This document shows, in pieces, positions 25,095 through 34,185 of a DNA stretch of 64,000 nucleotides (positions within the stretch are counted from its first letter, which is position 1; each line of letters opens with the position of its first letter). The position numbers and the translations under genes were made by a program. The notes beneath the pieces were generated by a model. It saw only the letters and a list, made by a program, of their open reading frames with translations. It made no database searches and had not been told where the DNA came from. Origin of the DNA: Streptomyces apocyni (GTDB taxonomy: Bacteria; Actinomycetota; Actinomycetes; Streptomycetales; Streptomycetaceae); the NCBI RefSeq assembly GCF_009739465.1, contig NZ_WHOM01000065.1, forward strand, positions 1 through 64,000, read 5' to 3'.

Positions 25095-27359
25095 ATGAGC
25101 CGAGCGGAAGGCAGACAAGCGCGGCAGGGCGGCGCGCGCGGCGGCATACGCCGCTTCTTCACCTGGAAGAAGATGCTCGGCACGTTCCTTGGTGTGTGCC
25201 TGCTCGGCATGGCCGGATTCATCGGTCTGTACATGTACGTCGACGTCCCCGAGGCGAACGCCGAGGCGGAGTTCCAGAGCAACGTCTACAAGTACAGCGA
25301 CGGCTCGATCCTGACCCGCACCGGCAAGCTCAACCGCGAGATCGTCGGCCTGGACCGGATGCCCAAGGACGTCAGGAACGCCTTCGTCGCCGCCGAGAAC
25401 AAGTCCTTCTACAAGGACAAGGGCGTCGACCTGAAGGGCACCGCCCGCGGCCTGCTGAACACCGTCAGGGGCCAGGGCAAGCAGGGTGGCTCGACGATCA
25501 CCCAGCAGTACGTCAAGAACTACTACCTGACCCACGACCAGACGGTCAGCCGCAAGCTCAAGGAACTGGTCATCGCCCTCAAGGTGGACCAGCAGAAGAG
25601 CAAGGACCACATCCTCGCGGGCTATATGAACACCGCGTTCTACGGCCGCAGCGCCTACGGAATCCAGGCCGCGGCCCAGGCGTACTACGGCGTCGACTCC
25701 GAGGACCTGACCGTCGAACAGGGCGCCTACCTCGCCGCGCTGCTCCAGGCCCCCAACCAGTACGACTGGGCGATAGCCACCGACACCGGTAAGAAGCTGG
25801 CCAAGGAACGCTGGAACTACGTCCTGGACAACATGGTCGGCGAGGGCTGGCTGGACGCCGGGGCGCGGGCCGGGATGACGTTCCCCGAGCCGGAGGAGCC
25901 GAAGCCCGTACCAGGCCAGCAGGGCCAGGTCGGCTACCTGGTGGAGGCGGCCAACCAGCAGCTGCGGGCCAAGGGCGTGTCCCAGGCCGAGATCGAGGCC
26001 GGTGGCTGGACGATCACCCTGAACATCGACAAGAAGAAGCAGAAGCAGCTGGAGAAGGCGGCCAAGGGTGAGCTGACCGACGCTCTCAAGCCGGACAGCA
26101 ACAAGGTCGACGCGGCCGTCCAGGCGGGCGCCGCCTCGGTGGACCCCAAGACCGGCCAGGTACTCGCGCTGTATGGCGGCGTGGACTACACCAAGCACTA
26201 CCGGTCCAACGCGACCCGTACCGACTACCAGCCCGCCTCCACCTTCAAACCGGTGATCCTCGCCGCCGCGCTGGAGCACGAGGCCGAGACGCAGGACGGC
26301 GAACCGATCACGGCGGACGCCGTCTACAACGGTGACAGCGAGACGCCCGTCGAGGGCAGCGACGTCGCCTACGCGCCGCCGAACCAGGGCGACGCCGACT
26401 ACGGCCCGGTCACCGTCCAGAAGGCCATGAACAAATCCGTGAACTCCGTCTTCGCGCAGATGGGCGTGGACGTCGGCATGGACAAGGTCATGAAGATGGC
26501 CGACACGCTCGGCATGGACGTCGAGGGCCAGCAGGCCGTGCCCGCCCAGGCCCTGGGCACCATGGGCGCCAGCCCGCTCCAGATGGCCGGGGTCTACGCG
26601 ACCTTCGCCAACCACGGCAAGAAGGTCAACCCGGCCGTGGTGCGCTCCGCCGAGCACATCAGCGGCAAGGTCGACCTCGGGAACCCGATCGGCGACCAGG
26701 TGATCAGCCGCTCCACCGCGGACTCCGTGACCTCGGTGCTGACCGGGGTGGTCAACGACGGTACGGGCGCGGCGGTACGCAACGCCCGACAGGCCGTCGC
26801 GGGCAAGACCGGCACGTCGGACAACTTCAAGTCCGCCTGGTTCGTCGGCTTCACCCCGAAGCTGGTCACCGCGGTCGGCCTCTTCGGTGAGGCGCCCCCG
26901 TCCGAGGGCGGCAAGCAGGTCTCCCTGCGCGGCATGACCGGAACGACGGGTCTGGGCAACGTCGCGGGCGGTAGCTTCCCGGCCCAGATCTGGGCCGCGT
27001 ACACCTTTGGTGTGATGGGCGCGCCGACCAAGTTCGACCTGGACACGAGCATGGGCTCGGCGGTCCGTACGCCCCAGGAGCCGACGCCGAGCAGCTCGTC
27101 GTCGCCGACGCCGAGCGAGACGCCGTCATCCGAGCCCCCGACCACCGCGCCCCCGACGACGGAGCCTCCGACGACCGCGCCGCCGACGACGGAGCCCCCG
27201 ACCACTCCGCCGCCGACGCTCGAGCCGACCGAGAAGCCGACGCCGACGTTCGAGCCCCCGGAGCCGACACAGCCCGACCCGGACCCGAGCGACGAGCCCA
27301 CGTACGGCATCCCTCAGCCTCAGTCCGCGCCGGACGGGGACTGGCCGGACGGGGACTGA
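25095..27359 (+). CDS. Class A penicillin-binding protein (transglycosylase-transpeptidase)
   Basis: A 754-residue bifunctional cell-wall enzyme. A short cytoplasmic tail and one helix (about 30-50) anchor it. The GT51 glycosyltransferase domain (75-240) has AAENKSFYKDKGVD, where the usual Glu-Asp is Glu-Asn, and GGSTITQQYVKNYYL. The transpeptidase domain (300-640) has SxxK as STFKP (about 382), SxN as SVN and KTGTS (about 570). The last 110 residues are a Pro/Thr/Glu-rich tail likely to cross the wall. It polymerises and crosslinks peptidoglycan. A weak GGAG ribosome site is 10 bases upstream. Confidence 0.93.
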   Translation: MSRAEGRQARQGGARGGIRRFFTWKKMLGTFLGVCLLGMAGFIGLYMYVDVPEANAEAEFQSNVYKYSDGSILTRTGKLNREIVGLDRMPKDVRNAFVAAENKSFYKDKGVDLKGTARGLLNTVRGQGKQGGSTITQQYVKNYYLTHDQTVSRKLKELVIALKVDQQKSKDHILAGYMNTAFYGRSAYGIQAAAQAYYGVDSEDLTVEQGAYLAALLQAPNQYDWAIATDTGKKLAKERWNYVLDNMVGEGWLDAGARAGMTFPEPEEPKPVPGQQGQVGYLVEAANQQLRAKGVSQAEIEAGGWTITLNIDKKKQKQLEKAAKGELTDALKPDSNKVDAAVQAGAASVDPKTGQVLALYGGVDYTKHYRSNATRTDYQPASTFKPVILAAALEHEAETQDGEPITADAVYNGDSETPVEGSDVAYAPPNQGDADYGPVTVQKAMNKSVNSVFAQMGVDVGMDKVMKMADTLGMDVEGQQAVPAQALGTMGASPLQMAGVYATFANHGKKVNPAVVRSAEHISGKVDLGNPIGDQVISRSTADSVTSVLTGVVNDGTGAAVRNARQAVAGKTGTSDNFKSAWFVGFTPKLVTAVGLFGEAPPSEGGKQVSLRGMTGTTGLGNVAGGSFPAQIWAAYTFGVMGAPTKFDLDTSMGSAVRTPQEPTPSSSSSPTPSETPSSEPPTTAPPTTEPPTTAPPTTEPPTTPPPTLEPTEKPTPTFEPPEPTQPDPDPSDEPTYGIPQPQSAPDGDWPDGD

Positions 27360-27390
27360 GGGCCTGTCTCCTGGCCTGACGCTCGGCATT

Positions 27391-27490
27391 GTCAGGTGCC
27401 GCTGACGGCGTCAGGTGCTGTTGTTGGCGGTGCCAGGTGCTGTTTGACAGCGTCGGGCGCTGTTGGCGGCGTCAGGCGCTGTTGACGCGG
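27391..27490 (-). repeat. Five imperfect 20-bp tandem copies of the catalase 3' end
   Basis: Units of the type GTCAGGTGCTGTTGNNGGC begin at 27391, 27410, 27430, 27452 and 27471. The last unit is the coding end of the catalase gene (its TCA is the complement of the stop TGA); the others lie downstream of it. Confidence 0.85.
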
Positions 27491-28935
27491 GTGGCGATGC
27501 TGTCGCCGAGCTCCTTGTCGATGTTGCGCCAGTACTGGAACGCCCGGTCCAGGACCGGCCGGGTGACCCCCTGCGCGAGGTGCCCGCTGACGTTGGACAT
27601 CAGGCGTTCCCGCGCGGCGTCGTCCAGGACCTGCCGGACCATCGTGCCCGGCTGCCCCCAGTCGTCGTCCTCGCGGTGCGGCTTGTACGCCTCGCGGACC
27701 ATCTCGCCCGCCGACGCCCAGCCCGCAGGGTCGCCGAAGTTCTGGACGTCGGCGGCCGGGCCGCCGTAGGAGTTGGGCGCGTACACCGCGCCGACCCGCG
27801 CGGGCTCGTACCGCATCGGGCCGTCCTTGGCGTACGAACGGACCTGCGAGCGTGGCCGGTTGGGCGGCAGCTGTGCGTAGTTCGGGCCGATCCGGTAGCG
27901 GTGCGTGTCCGGGTACGAGAACAGGCGGCCGAGCAGCATCTTGTCCGGCGACGGGCCGATGCCCGGGACCAGGTTGGACGGCTCGAACGCGGCCTGCTCG
28001 ATGTGGATGAAGTAGTCCTCCGGGTTCCTGTCGAGGGTCATCCGGCCGACCTCGATCAGCGGGTAGTCGCCGTGTGGCCACACCTTGGTCAGGTCGAAGG
28101 GGTTGAAGCGGTAGTCGGGCGCGTCCTCGAACGGCATGACCTGGACGTACATCGTCCAGCTCGGCGCGTTCCCCGACTTGATCGACTCGTACAGGTCGCG
28201 GCGGTGCACGTCGGCGTCGGTGCCCGCGAGCTCGTCCGCCGTGCGCTGCGGCAGGAAGTCGACGCCCTGGTCGGTCTTCATGTGGTACTTGATCCAGAAC
28301 CGCTCGCCGCCGCCGTTGACCCACATGTAGGTGTGTGACGAGTAGCCGTTCATATGGCGGTACGACTTCGGGATGCCGCGGTCGCCCATCAGCCACGTCA
28401 CCATGTGCGCGGACTCCGGGGACAGCGTCCAGAAGTCCCACTGCATGTCGTGGTCGCGCAGCCCGCTGTCCGGGCGGCGCTTCTGGGAGCGGATGAAGTC
28501 CTGGAACTTACTCGGGTCCCGTACGAAGAAGATGGGCGTGTTGTTGCCCACCAGGTCGTAGTTGCCCTGCTCCGTGTAGAACTTGAGCGCGAAGCCGCGC
28601 GGGTCCCGCCAGGTGTCCGGAGAGCCCTGCTCACCGGCGACCGTCGAGAAACGGGCCAGCATCTCGGTGCGCTTGCCCGGCTGGAAGAGGTCAGCCTTGG
28701 TGAACTGGCTGACGTCGTTGGTGACTTCGAATGTCCCGTACGCGCCCGCGCCCTTGGCGTGGACCACGCGCTCGGGGACCCGCTCCCGGTTGAACTGGGC
28801 CATCTTCTCGATGAGGTAGTGGTCCTGGAGCAGGATCGGGCCGTCGGCGCCGACGGTGAGCGAGTGCTCGTCGCTCTCCACCGGGATGCCGGAGTTGGAT
28901 GTGGTGTACGGGACCTTTTCTGGGGTCTCGGTCAC
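27472..28935 (-). CDS. katA: Monofunctional haem catalase
   Basis: A 487-residue small-subunit catalase that dismutates hydrogen peroxide. The distal His lies in RVVHAKGAGAYGTFEVT and the distal Asn in NYDLVGNNTPIFFVRD; the proximal haem Tyr lies in GRLFSYPDTHRYRIGPNYAQLP. The frame opens at 28944 (ATG) but the GAGGGG ribosome site directly abuts that codon and fits the GTG at 28935 (9 bases) better, giving VTETPEKVPYTTSN. A 14-bp tandem triplicate lies about 30 bases upstream, and five tandem copies of its 3' end lie downstream. Confidence 0.93.
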   Translation of the reverse strand: MTETPEKVPYTTSNSGIPVESDEHSLTVGADGPILLQDHYLIEKMAQFNRERVPERVVHAKGAGAYGTFEVTNDVSQFTKADLFQPGKRTEMLARFSTVAGEQGSPDTWRDPRGFALKFYTEQGNYDLVGNNTPIFFVRDPSKFQDFIRSQKRRPDSGLRDHDMQWDFWTLSPESAHMVTWLMGDRGIPKSYRHMNGYSSHTYMWVNGGGERFWIKYHMKTDQGVDFLPQRTADELAGTDADVHRRDLYESIKSGNAPSWTMYVQVMPFEDAPDYRFNPFDLTKVWPHGDYPLIEVGRMTLDRNPEDYFIHIEQAAFEPSNLVPGIGPSPDKMLLGRLFSYPDTHRYRIGPNYAQLPPNRPRSQVRSYAKDGPMRYEPARVGAVYAPNSYGGPAADVQNFGDPAGWASAGEMVREAYKPHREDDDWGQPGTMVRQVLDDAARERLMSNVSGHLAQGVTRPVLDRAFQYWRNIDKELGDSIATRVNSA

Positions 28936-28962
28936 GAGGATCATCCCCTCGGACGAAAGTCG

Positions 28963-29004
28963 TCAGGTCGCTGCGTTCAGGTCGCTGCGTTCAGCTCGTT
29001 GCGT
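28963..29004. repeat. 14-bp unit repeated three times in the catalase promoter region
   Basis: TCAGGTCGCTGCGT at 28963-28976 and 28977-28990 are identical; 28991-29004 differs at two positions. The array lies 28-69 bases upstream of the catalase start. Confidence 0.9.
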
Positions 29005-29085
29005 TCACTTCTCCAGTCAACGCTAGTCCACGCCAGTCAACTCTGCCGACGGCCTGTCGGCAACATGTGGATGAGCCCCGATGGG

Positions 29086-29117
29086 GGCTAGGCCCTGTCC
29101 GGCGGACAGGCCTAGCC
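29086..29117 (-). terminator. Hairpin overlapping the phosphatase stop codon
   Basis: 29086-29100 pairs with 29104-29117 (one bulged base, GGC loop). The stop codon of the phosphatase gene lies inside its right arm. Confidence 0.8.
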
Positions 29118-31613
29118 TCGGTTGAGCTCGAACCAGACCACTTTCCCCGTCGACAGCCGGGTCGCGCCCCACCGCCTGGCCATGCGGTTCACCAGATACA
29201 GCCCGCGACCGCCCTCATCGGTGGCCCGTGCCTGGCGCAGCCGGGGAAGCTGCGGCACGTCGTCGCCGACCTCGCAGCGCAGGACGTCCGTACGCAGCAG
29301 CCGCAGGGTCACCGGCCGGGTCGCATAGCGCACGGCGTTGGTGACCACCTCGCTGACCAGCAGCTCCACCGAGTCGGTCAGCTCCTCCAGGCCCCAGCGC
29401 TGGAGCGCGCGCCGGGCCAGCCGACGGGCGCGGGACGGTGCCGAGGCGTCCGGCTCCAGGTACCAGTACGCGACATCGCTGGGCGCGATGCCGTCGAAGC
29501 GCGCGGCGAGCAGTGCGATGTCGTCGTCCCGGTCACCCGGGCCGAGTATGTCGAGCACCTCGTCGCACAGCGCCTCCAGCGGCGGCGGGTGGTCGGGTCC
29601 GGTCAGCCGGGCGGTCGCGGCCATCCGCTCCCGTAGCTGCTCGATGCCGGTCCACACGTCGCGCAGCCGGGACTCGACCAGGCCGTCCGTATAGAGGAGC
29701 AGCGTCGCCCCGGCCGGGGCGTCCAGCTCCACGGCCTCGAAGTCGACGCCGCCGACGCCGATCGGCGCGCCCGGCGGCACCCGGAGCACCTCGGCGCGGC
29801 CGCCCAGGTGCAGCAGCACGGGGGGCGGGTGGCCCGCGTTGGCGATGGTGATGCGGTGCGCGACCGGGTCGTACACCGCGTACATGCAGGTCGCCATGCG
29901 GTCGCTGCCGAGCCGCTGGGCCTGCTCGTCCAGGTGGTGCAGCACTTCCTGCGGGGGCAGGTCCAGGCCCGCGAGGGTCTGGGCCGTGGTGCGCAGCTGG
30001 CCCATGATCGCGGCGGAGGTCATGGAGTGGCCCATGACGTCGCCGACCACCAGCGCGACCCGGCTGCCGGGCAGCGGGATCGCGTCGTACCAGTCGCCGC
30101 CGACCCGGGCCGTCTCGGCGGCCGGGAGGTAGCGGCTGGCCAGCCGTACGCCGGTGGGCTGCGGCAGCGTCTCGGGCAGCATGGTGCGCTGGAGCTCGTC
30201 CGCGATGTACGCCTCGCGGCCGTACAGCACCGCCTTGTCGATGCCGAGCGCGGTGTGCGTGGCCAGCTGGGCGGCGACCAGCAGGTCGTCCGGGTCGAAG
30301 GCGGTACGGTCGGGCCGCCGCAGGAACACGGCGGCGCCGATCACCCGGCGCCGCCCCCGGAGCGGGGCCAGGATCGCGCGCGGGCCTGGCGGTACGGTCC
30401 AGTCCTCGCCGAGCAGTTCGGGCAGCGCGGTCTCGGCGGCCGCCGCGTCGGCGAAGACCGGGCGTACGCCCCTGAGTACCTCGGCGAGCGCGCCGCCGGG
30501 GCGTACCTCGCAGAGCTCGGCCGCGGGGGTGTCGACGGGCTGGAGCTGGAGGGCGGGCGACAGCGCGCCGCGCTCGGTCTCCAGCTGGTCGCCCGCCGTG
30601 TCCGTGGCCGCTGCCGTGGCCGCTGCCGTGGCCTCGGCCACCTCGTCCACCAGCCGTAGCTGGTCGGTGCGGCGCAGGCGCAGCACGACGGGGTCCACCG
30701 GGCGCTCGTCGCCGACGGGGAGCGGGTCGCGCAGGTAGACCAGGATCGCGTCCGAGAACGTCGGCACGGTGGCTCGGCAGAGGCCCATGACGATCTCGTC
30801 GAGGTCGATGCCGCGGGCGATCCGCCGGGTGGCGGCGCCGACGAAGCGCAGCCGGTCCCCTTCCCGCCGCCCGCCGCGCCCGCCGACCGGGACCGCGTTC
30901 AGCGAGCCACCGCCGGCCCCGCCCGCGCCGCCGGGCTCGGCCCGTACTTCTGGCTCGGCCCGTACCTCGGGCCCGCCCGCGGCGCCGGGCTCGGCCCGCA
31001 CCTCGGGCTCGGCCCGTACTTCTGGCACGCCTGCCGCGACGGCCGCTGGCCACGACGCGTCGGGTTCACTCCGCACGGGAGACGCCCCGGCGTCGGCGTC
31101 GGCGTCAGCTCCGGTGCCGATTCCGGCCCCGGCTTCGCTCGCGGCTTTGGTTTCGGCCTCGGTCGTGGCCCCGGTCGTGGCCCTGGCCCCGGCTTCGGTC
31201 CCGGTCCCGGTCCCGGTGCTGGGCTCGGGGTGGTGGGTGGCGCCGTTGGGGCTGGTGGGGCTCGTGGGGCTGGTGGTGGGCTGTGTGGGGATGGTGTCCT
31301 TCGGGTGTGGCGTCGCGTTCGGCTTCCGGCCAGGCCGCCGTGCCGGGCTCGTGGGCTCGTCCGACGGCGGGCGTGGGCGTGCCCGGTGGCTCGCCGGGTC
31401 CGCCGGATCGGGGCTCGCGGGCTGGGTGTGCTCGGCGGCCGGGTCGCCGTCGTGCGCGGATAACGGTGTCGCCGCCATGCCCAGGGCCCCGGGCGCGCCC
31501 GGCGCTTCCGACGGCTTGGGGGATCGCTGGCGTGCCCCGCGGGTGTCCGCGGGGGCGGTCGGCTGGGCCGTGCCGCACTGTCGACCCTCGTGCGATGTGG
31601 GCTGCTCCGTCAC
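29112..31613 (-). CDS. SpoIIE-type PP2C phosphatase with GAF and HATPase domains
   Basis: A signalling protein of about 833 residues. A long disordered N-terminus rich in Thr/Pro/Glu/Ala repeats (including EVRAEP units) precedes a GAF domain, a SpoIIE-type Ser/Thr phosphatase (ARVGGDWYDAIPLPGSRVALVVGDVMGHSMTSA, and DDDIALLAARFDG as metal site), and a C-terminal RsbW-type ATP-binding kinase (ELLVSEVVTNAVRYA, DEGGRGLYLVNRMARRWG). Both a phosphatase and an anti-sigma-type kinase in one chain suggest control of an alternative sigma factor through anti-anti-sigma proteins. The start is uncertain: GTG at 31613 gives VTEQPTSHE; the frame is open to an ATG at 31739. Confidence 0.85.
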   Translation of the reverse strand: MTEQPTSHEGRQCGTAQPTAPADTRGARQRSPKPSEAPGAPGALGMAATPLSAHDGDPAAEHTQPASPDPADPASHRARPRPPSDEPTSPARRPGRKPNATPHPKDTIPTQPTTSPTSPTSPNGATHHPEPSTGTGTGTEAGARATTGATTEAETKAASEAGAGIGTGADADADAGASPVRSEPDASWPAAVAAGVPEVRAEPEVRAEPGAAGGPEVRAEPEVRAEPGGAGGAGGGSLNAVPVGGRGGRREGDRLRFVGAATRRIARGIDLDEIVMGLCRATVPTFSDAILVYLRDPLPVGDERPVDPVVLRLRRTDQLRLVDEVAEATAAATAAATDTAGDQLETERGALSPALQLQPVDTPAAELCEVRPGGALAEVLRGVRPVFADAAAAETALPELLGEDWTVPPGPRAILAPLRGRRRVIGAAVFLRRPDRTAFDPDDLLVAAQLATHTALGIDKAVLYGREAYIADELQRTMLPETLPQPTGVRLASRYLPAAETARVGGDWYDAIPLPGSRVALVVGDVMGHSMTSAAIMGQLRTTAQTLAGLDLPPQEVLHHLDEQAQRLGSDRMATCMYAVYDPVAHRITIANAGHPPPVLLHLGGRAEVLRVPPGAPIGVGGVDFEAVELDAPAGATLLLYTDGLVESRLRDVWTGIEQLRERMAATARLTGPDHPPPLEALCDEVLDILGPGDRDDDIALLAARFDGIAPSDVAYWYLEPDASAPSRARRLARRALQRWGLEELTDSVELLVSEVVTNAVRYATRPVTLRLLRTDVLRCEVGDDVPQLPRLRQARATDEGGRGLYLVNRMARRWGATRLSTGKVVWFELNRG

Positions 31614-31928
31614 GCGCTTCGCATCCGTCCGTCCAGGGCTGCGCGCCCGGCGTTCCCACGTCCTGTCGTGCGCGGCCCGGCGCAAGTCCTCCCCCAGGTC
31701 GGATACCCCGAATGGGTGCCCTGGGAACGGAACTTCCACGCCAACGCGCCAGACCTGCCCAATGGCCTCACAGCCACCCCGGCGTCCCTCTCGTCCACGT
31801 CCTGCCGCCCCTCAGTGACGTACATCGGTCAAATGCCGGGTGTGCTCCGACAGTTGCTGCCGTGCTGCCCGCACGCGCCCTTGCGGACGACGATCCTACG
31901 TTTGCCCCACGGGGGCGCGGCAAGGGTC

Positions 31929-32591
31929 TCATGGGGACACATGCGCGGGCGTACGGTCCCAGTCGTCCGGAAGCGCCGGCACGCGCCAGGCGGGATCAGG
32001 CCGCCAGTGCTGCCAGCCCGCCGTGAACGGCGGCCCCCACGCCTCGATGGCCCGGACCGCGGCCCGGCCCGCCGCCCGTACGGCCCGTGCCTGCCTCGCG
32101 TCCAGCAGCCCGGCCCGCTGCGCCTGCGCGAACTCGTCTTCGTCGCGCCAGAGCCAACTGCGGTCCGGGTATACGGAGATGTCCAGGAAGTGGTCCTCCG
32201 AGTCCACCCCGTCCGACCAGCGCGTACGGGGCGCCTCGAGGTTCACGTACCAGCTCCGGAAGCGCCAGCCCGGATCCCAGAACAGCCACACCGACCACGG
32301 CTGACCGGGCCGCGCCAGCTTCAGTACGCCGGTCCCGAACCAGCGGTCGCGGCGCACCGCGCGCGGCTTGGTGTAGCGCGTGGCCAGCGGCTCCTGGTGT
32401 ACGGGAGTGCCGTCGGCGAGCACCGGCTTCACACATTCCGTCCCGGGCGCGAGCCACACGGCGAGCAGCTCGTCAGTGTCCTGCACGACCGTCACAGGAC
32501 GGCAGATATGCGGGTGTGGCCCTCCGTTCTCCCGGTACCGCCACAGAATGTGACTTCCTGGCGCCCAGCGCGCCGCCGTGTGCTCCGTCAT
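31929..32591 (-). CDS. DUF402 (FomD-like) nucleotidyl hydrolase family protein
   Basis: A 220-residue cytoplasmic protein. The DUF402 core is clear: WYVNLEAPRTRWSDGVDSEDHFLDISVYPDRSWLWRDEDEFAQAQRAGLL, where the Asp/Glu cluster binds metal in FomD and related nucleoside-diphosphatases. FomD acts on a cytidylylated fosfomycin intermediate, but most DUF402 proteins are housekeeping nucleotidases of unknown substrate. Both neighbours are transcribed in the same direction but well separated. The ATG at 32591 is the natural start. Confidence 0.8.
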   Translation of the reverse strand: MTEHTAARWAPGSHILWRYRENGGPHPHICRPVTVVQDTDELLAVWLAPGTECVKPVLADGTPVHQEPLATRYTKPRAVRRDRWFGTGVLKLARPGQPWSVWLFWDPGWRFRSWYVNLEAPRTRWSDGVDSEDHFLDISVYPDRSWLWRDEDEFAQAQRAGLLDARQARAVRAAGRAAVRAIEAWGPPFTAGWQHWRPDPAWRVPALPDDWDRTPAHVSP

Positions 32592-32682
32592 GCGCAGATC
32601 CTAGGCGGGGGCGCCGGAGGGGACGCGGACGGGCCGAAATCAGCCCGTCCGGTTCCGGTCGCCAGCACCTTCGGAGGCCTGC

Positions 32683-34083
32683 TCAGGGGCGTGTCATCCG
32701 CAGGACGTCGAGCGCCGTGTCGAGCTGCTCGACCGTCAGGTCGCCCCGCTCGACGTACCCGCCCGCCAGCACCACCTCACGGATCGTGCGCCGCTCGGCC
32801 AGTGACGTCTTGGCGACCTTCGCGGCCTCCTCGTACCCGATGTACTTGTTCAGCGGGGTCACCACGGAGGGGGACGACTCGGCGTACTCGCGGGCCCGTT
32901 CCGCGTTCGCGGTGATCCCGTCGACCGTACGGTCAGCGAGCAGCCGGGACGCGGCGGCCAGCAGCCGTACCGACTCCAGGACGTTCTTGCCGATCACCGG
33001 CAGCATGACGTTCAGCTCGAAGTTCCCGGCCGCGCCCGCCACCGCCACCGTCGTGTCGTTCCCGGTTACCTGGGCCGCGACCATCAGGACCGCCTCCGGG
33101 ATCACCGGGTTCACCTTGCCCGGCATGATCGACGAACCCGGCTGGAGGTCGGGGAGGTTGATCTCCGCCAGTCCCGTACGGGGCCCGGACGCCATCCAGC
33201 GCAGATCGTTGGCGATCTTCGTGAGGCTGACCGCGATGACCCGCAGCTGGCCGGAGGTCTCCACGATCGCGTCCCGCGCGCCCTGCGCCTCGAAGTGGTT
33301 GCGGGCCTCGGTGAGCGGCAGGCCGGTGGCCCGCGCGACCTCGGCGATGACGGCCGCCGAGAAGCCGGGCGGTGTGTTGATGCCGGTGCCGACGGCCGTG
33401 CCGCCCAGGGGCAGTTCGGCCAGCCGTGGCAGCGCGGACCGCAGCCGCTCGACGCCGTACCGTACCTGCGCCGCGTAGCCGCCGAACTCCTGACCGAGCG
33501 TCACGGGGGTGGCGTCCATCAGATGGGTCCGGCCGGACTTCACGACCTCGGCGAACTCCTCGGACTTGCGCTCAAGGGAGGCCGCCAGGTGCTCCAGGGC
33601 CGGAATCAGGTCGTCGGTCACGGCTCCGGTCGCGGCGATGTGGATCGAGGAGGGGAAGACGTCGTTCGACGACTGGGAGGCGTTCACCTGGTCGTTGGGG
33701 TGGACATCGCGGCCGAGCCGCTCCCCGGCGAGGGTGGCCAGTACCTCGTTGGTGTTCATGTTGGAGGACGTACCGGAGCCGGTCTGGAAGACGTCGACCG
33801 GGAAGTGCGCGTCCCAGCGCCCGTCCGCGACCTCGGCCGCCGCGTCCTGGATGGCGTCGGCCACGTCCTTGTCGATGACGCCGAGTTCGGCGTTGACCTT
33901 GGCCGCCGCTGCCTTGATCCGGGCCAGCGCCGCGATCTGCGCGGACTCCAGCGGCTGCCCGGAGACCGGGAAGTTCTGCACGGCGCGCTGGGTCTGGGCC
34001 CGCCACTTGGCGTGCGCGGGAACCCGCACCTCACCCATGGAGTCATGTTCGATCCGGTACTGCTCGTCTTCGTTGGTCATCAT
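32683..34083 (-). CDS. fumC: Class II fumarate hydratase (FumC)
   Basis: A 466-residue iron-independent fumarase that interconverts fumarate and malate in the TCA cycle. The superfamily signature GSSIMPGKVNP is present, with TGSGTSSNMNTNEV, the SGRTHLMDATPVTLGQE His and the NHFEAQGARDAIVE region. GGAGG lies 5 bases before ATG 34083; the adjacent ATG 34080 is equally possible. It is divergent from the lipase gene. A class I fumarase gene lies only 2.4 kb away, so this genome region holds both types. Confidence 0.95.
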   Translation of the reverse strand: MMTNEDEQYRIEHDSMGEVRVPAHAKWRAQTQRAVQNFPVSGQPLESAQIAALARIKAAAAKVNAELGVIDKDVADAIQDAAAEVADGRWDAHFPVDVFQTGSGTSSNMNTNEVLATLAGERLGRDVHPNDQVNASQSSNDVFPSSIHIAATGAVTDDLIPALEHLAASLERKSEEFAEVVKSGRTHLMDATPVTLGQEFGGYAAQVRYGVERLRSALPRLAELPLGGTAVGTGINTPPGFSAAVIAEVARATGLPLTEARNHFEAQGARDAIVETSGQLRVIAVSLTKIANDLRWMASGPRTGLAEINLPDLQPGSSIMPGKVNPVIPEAVLMVAAQVTGNDTTVAVAGAAGNFELNVMLPVIGKNVLESVRLLAAASRLLADRTVDGITANAERAREYAESSPSVVTPLNKYIGYEEAAKVAKTSLAERRTIREVVLAGGYVERGDLTVEQLDTALDVLRMTRP

Positions 34084-34185
34084 GATCGCCTCCAGAAAGT
34101 TGAGCACTTGTCTTGTTCGGGCTATTCCCAAGTCGGCTACCAGCCAGTAAATACCGGTGGTAACAGTGAAATCGGGGAGGCGCCC

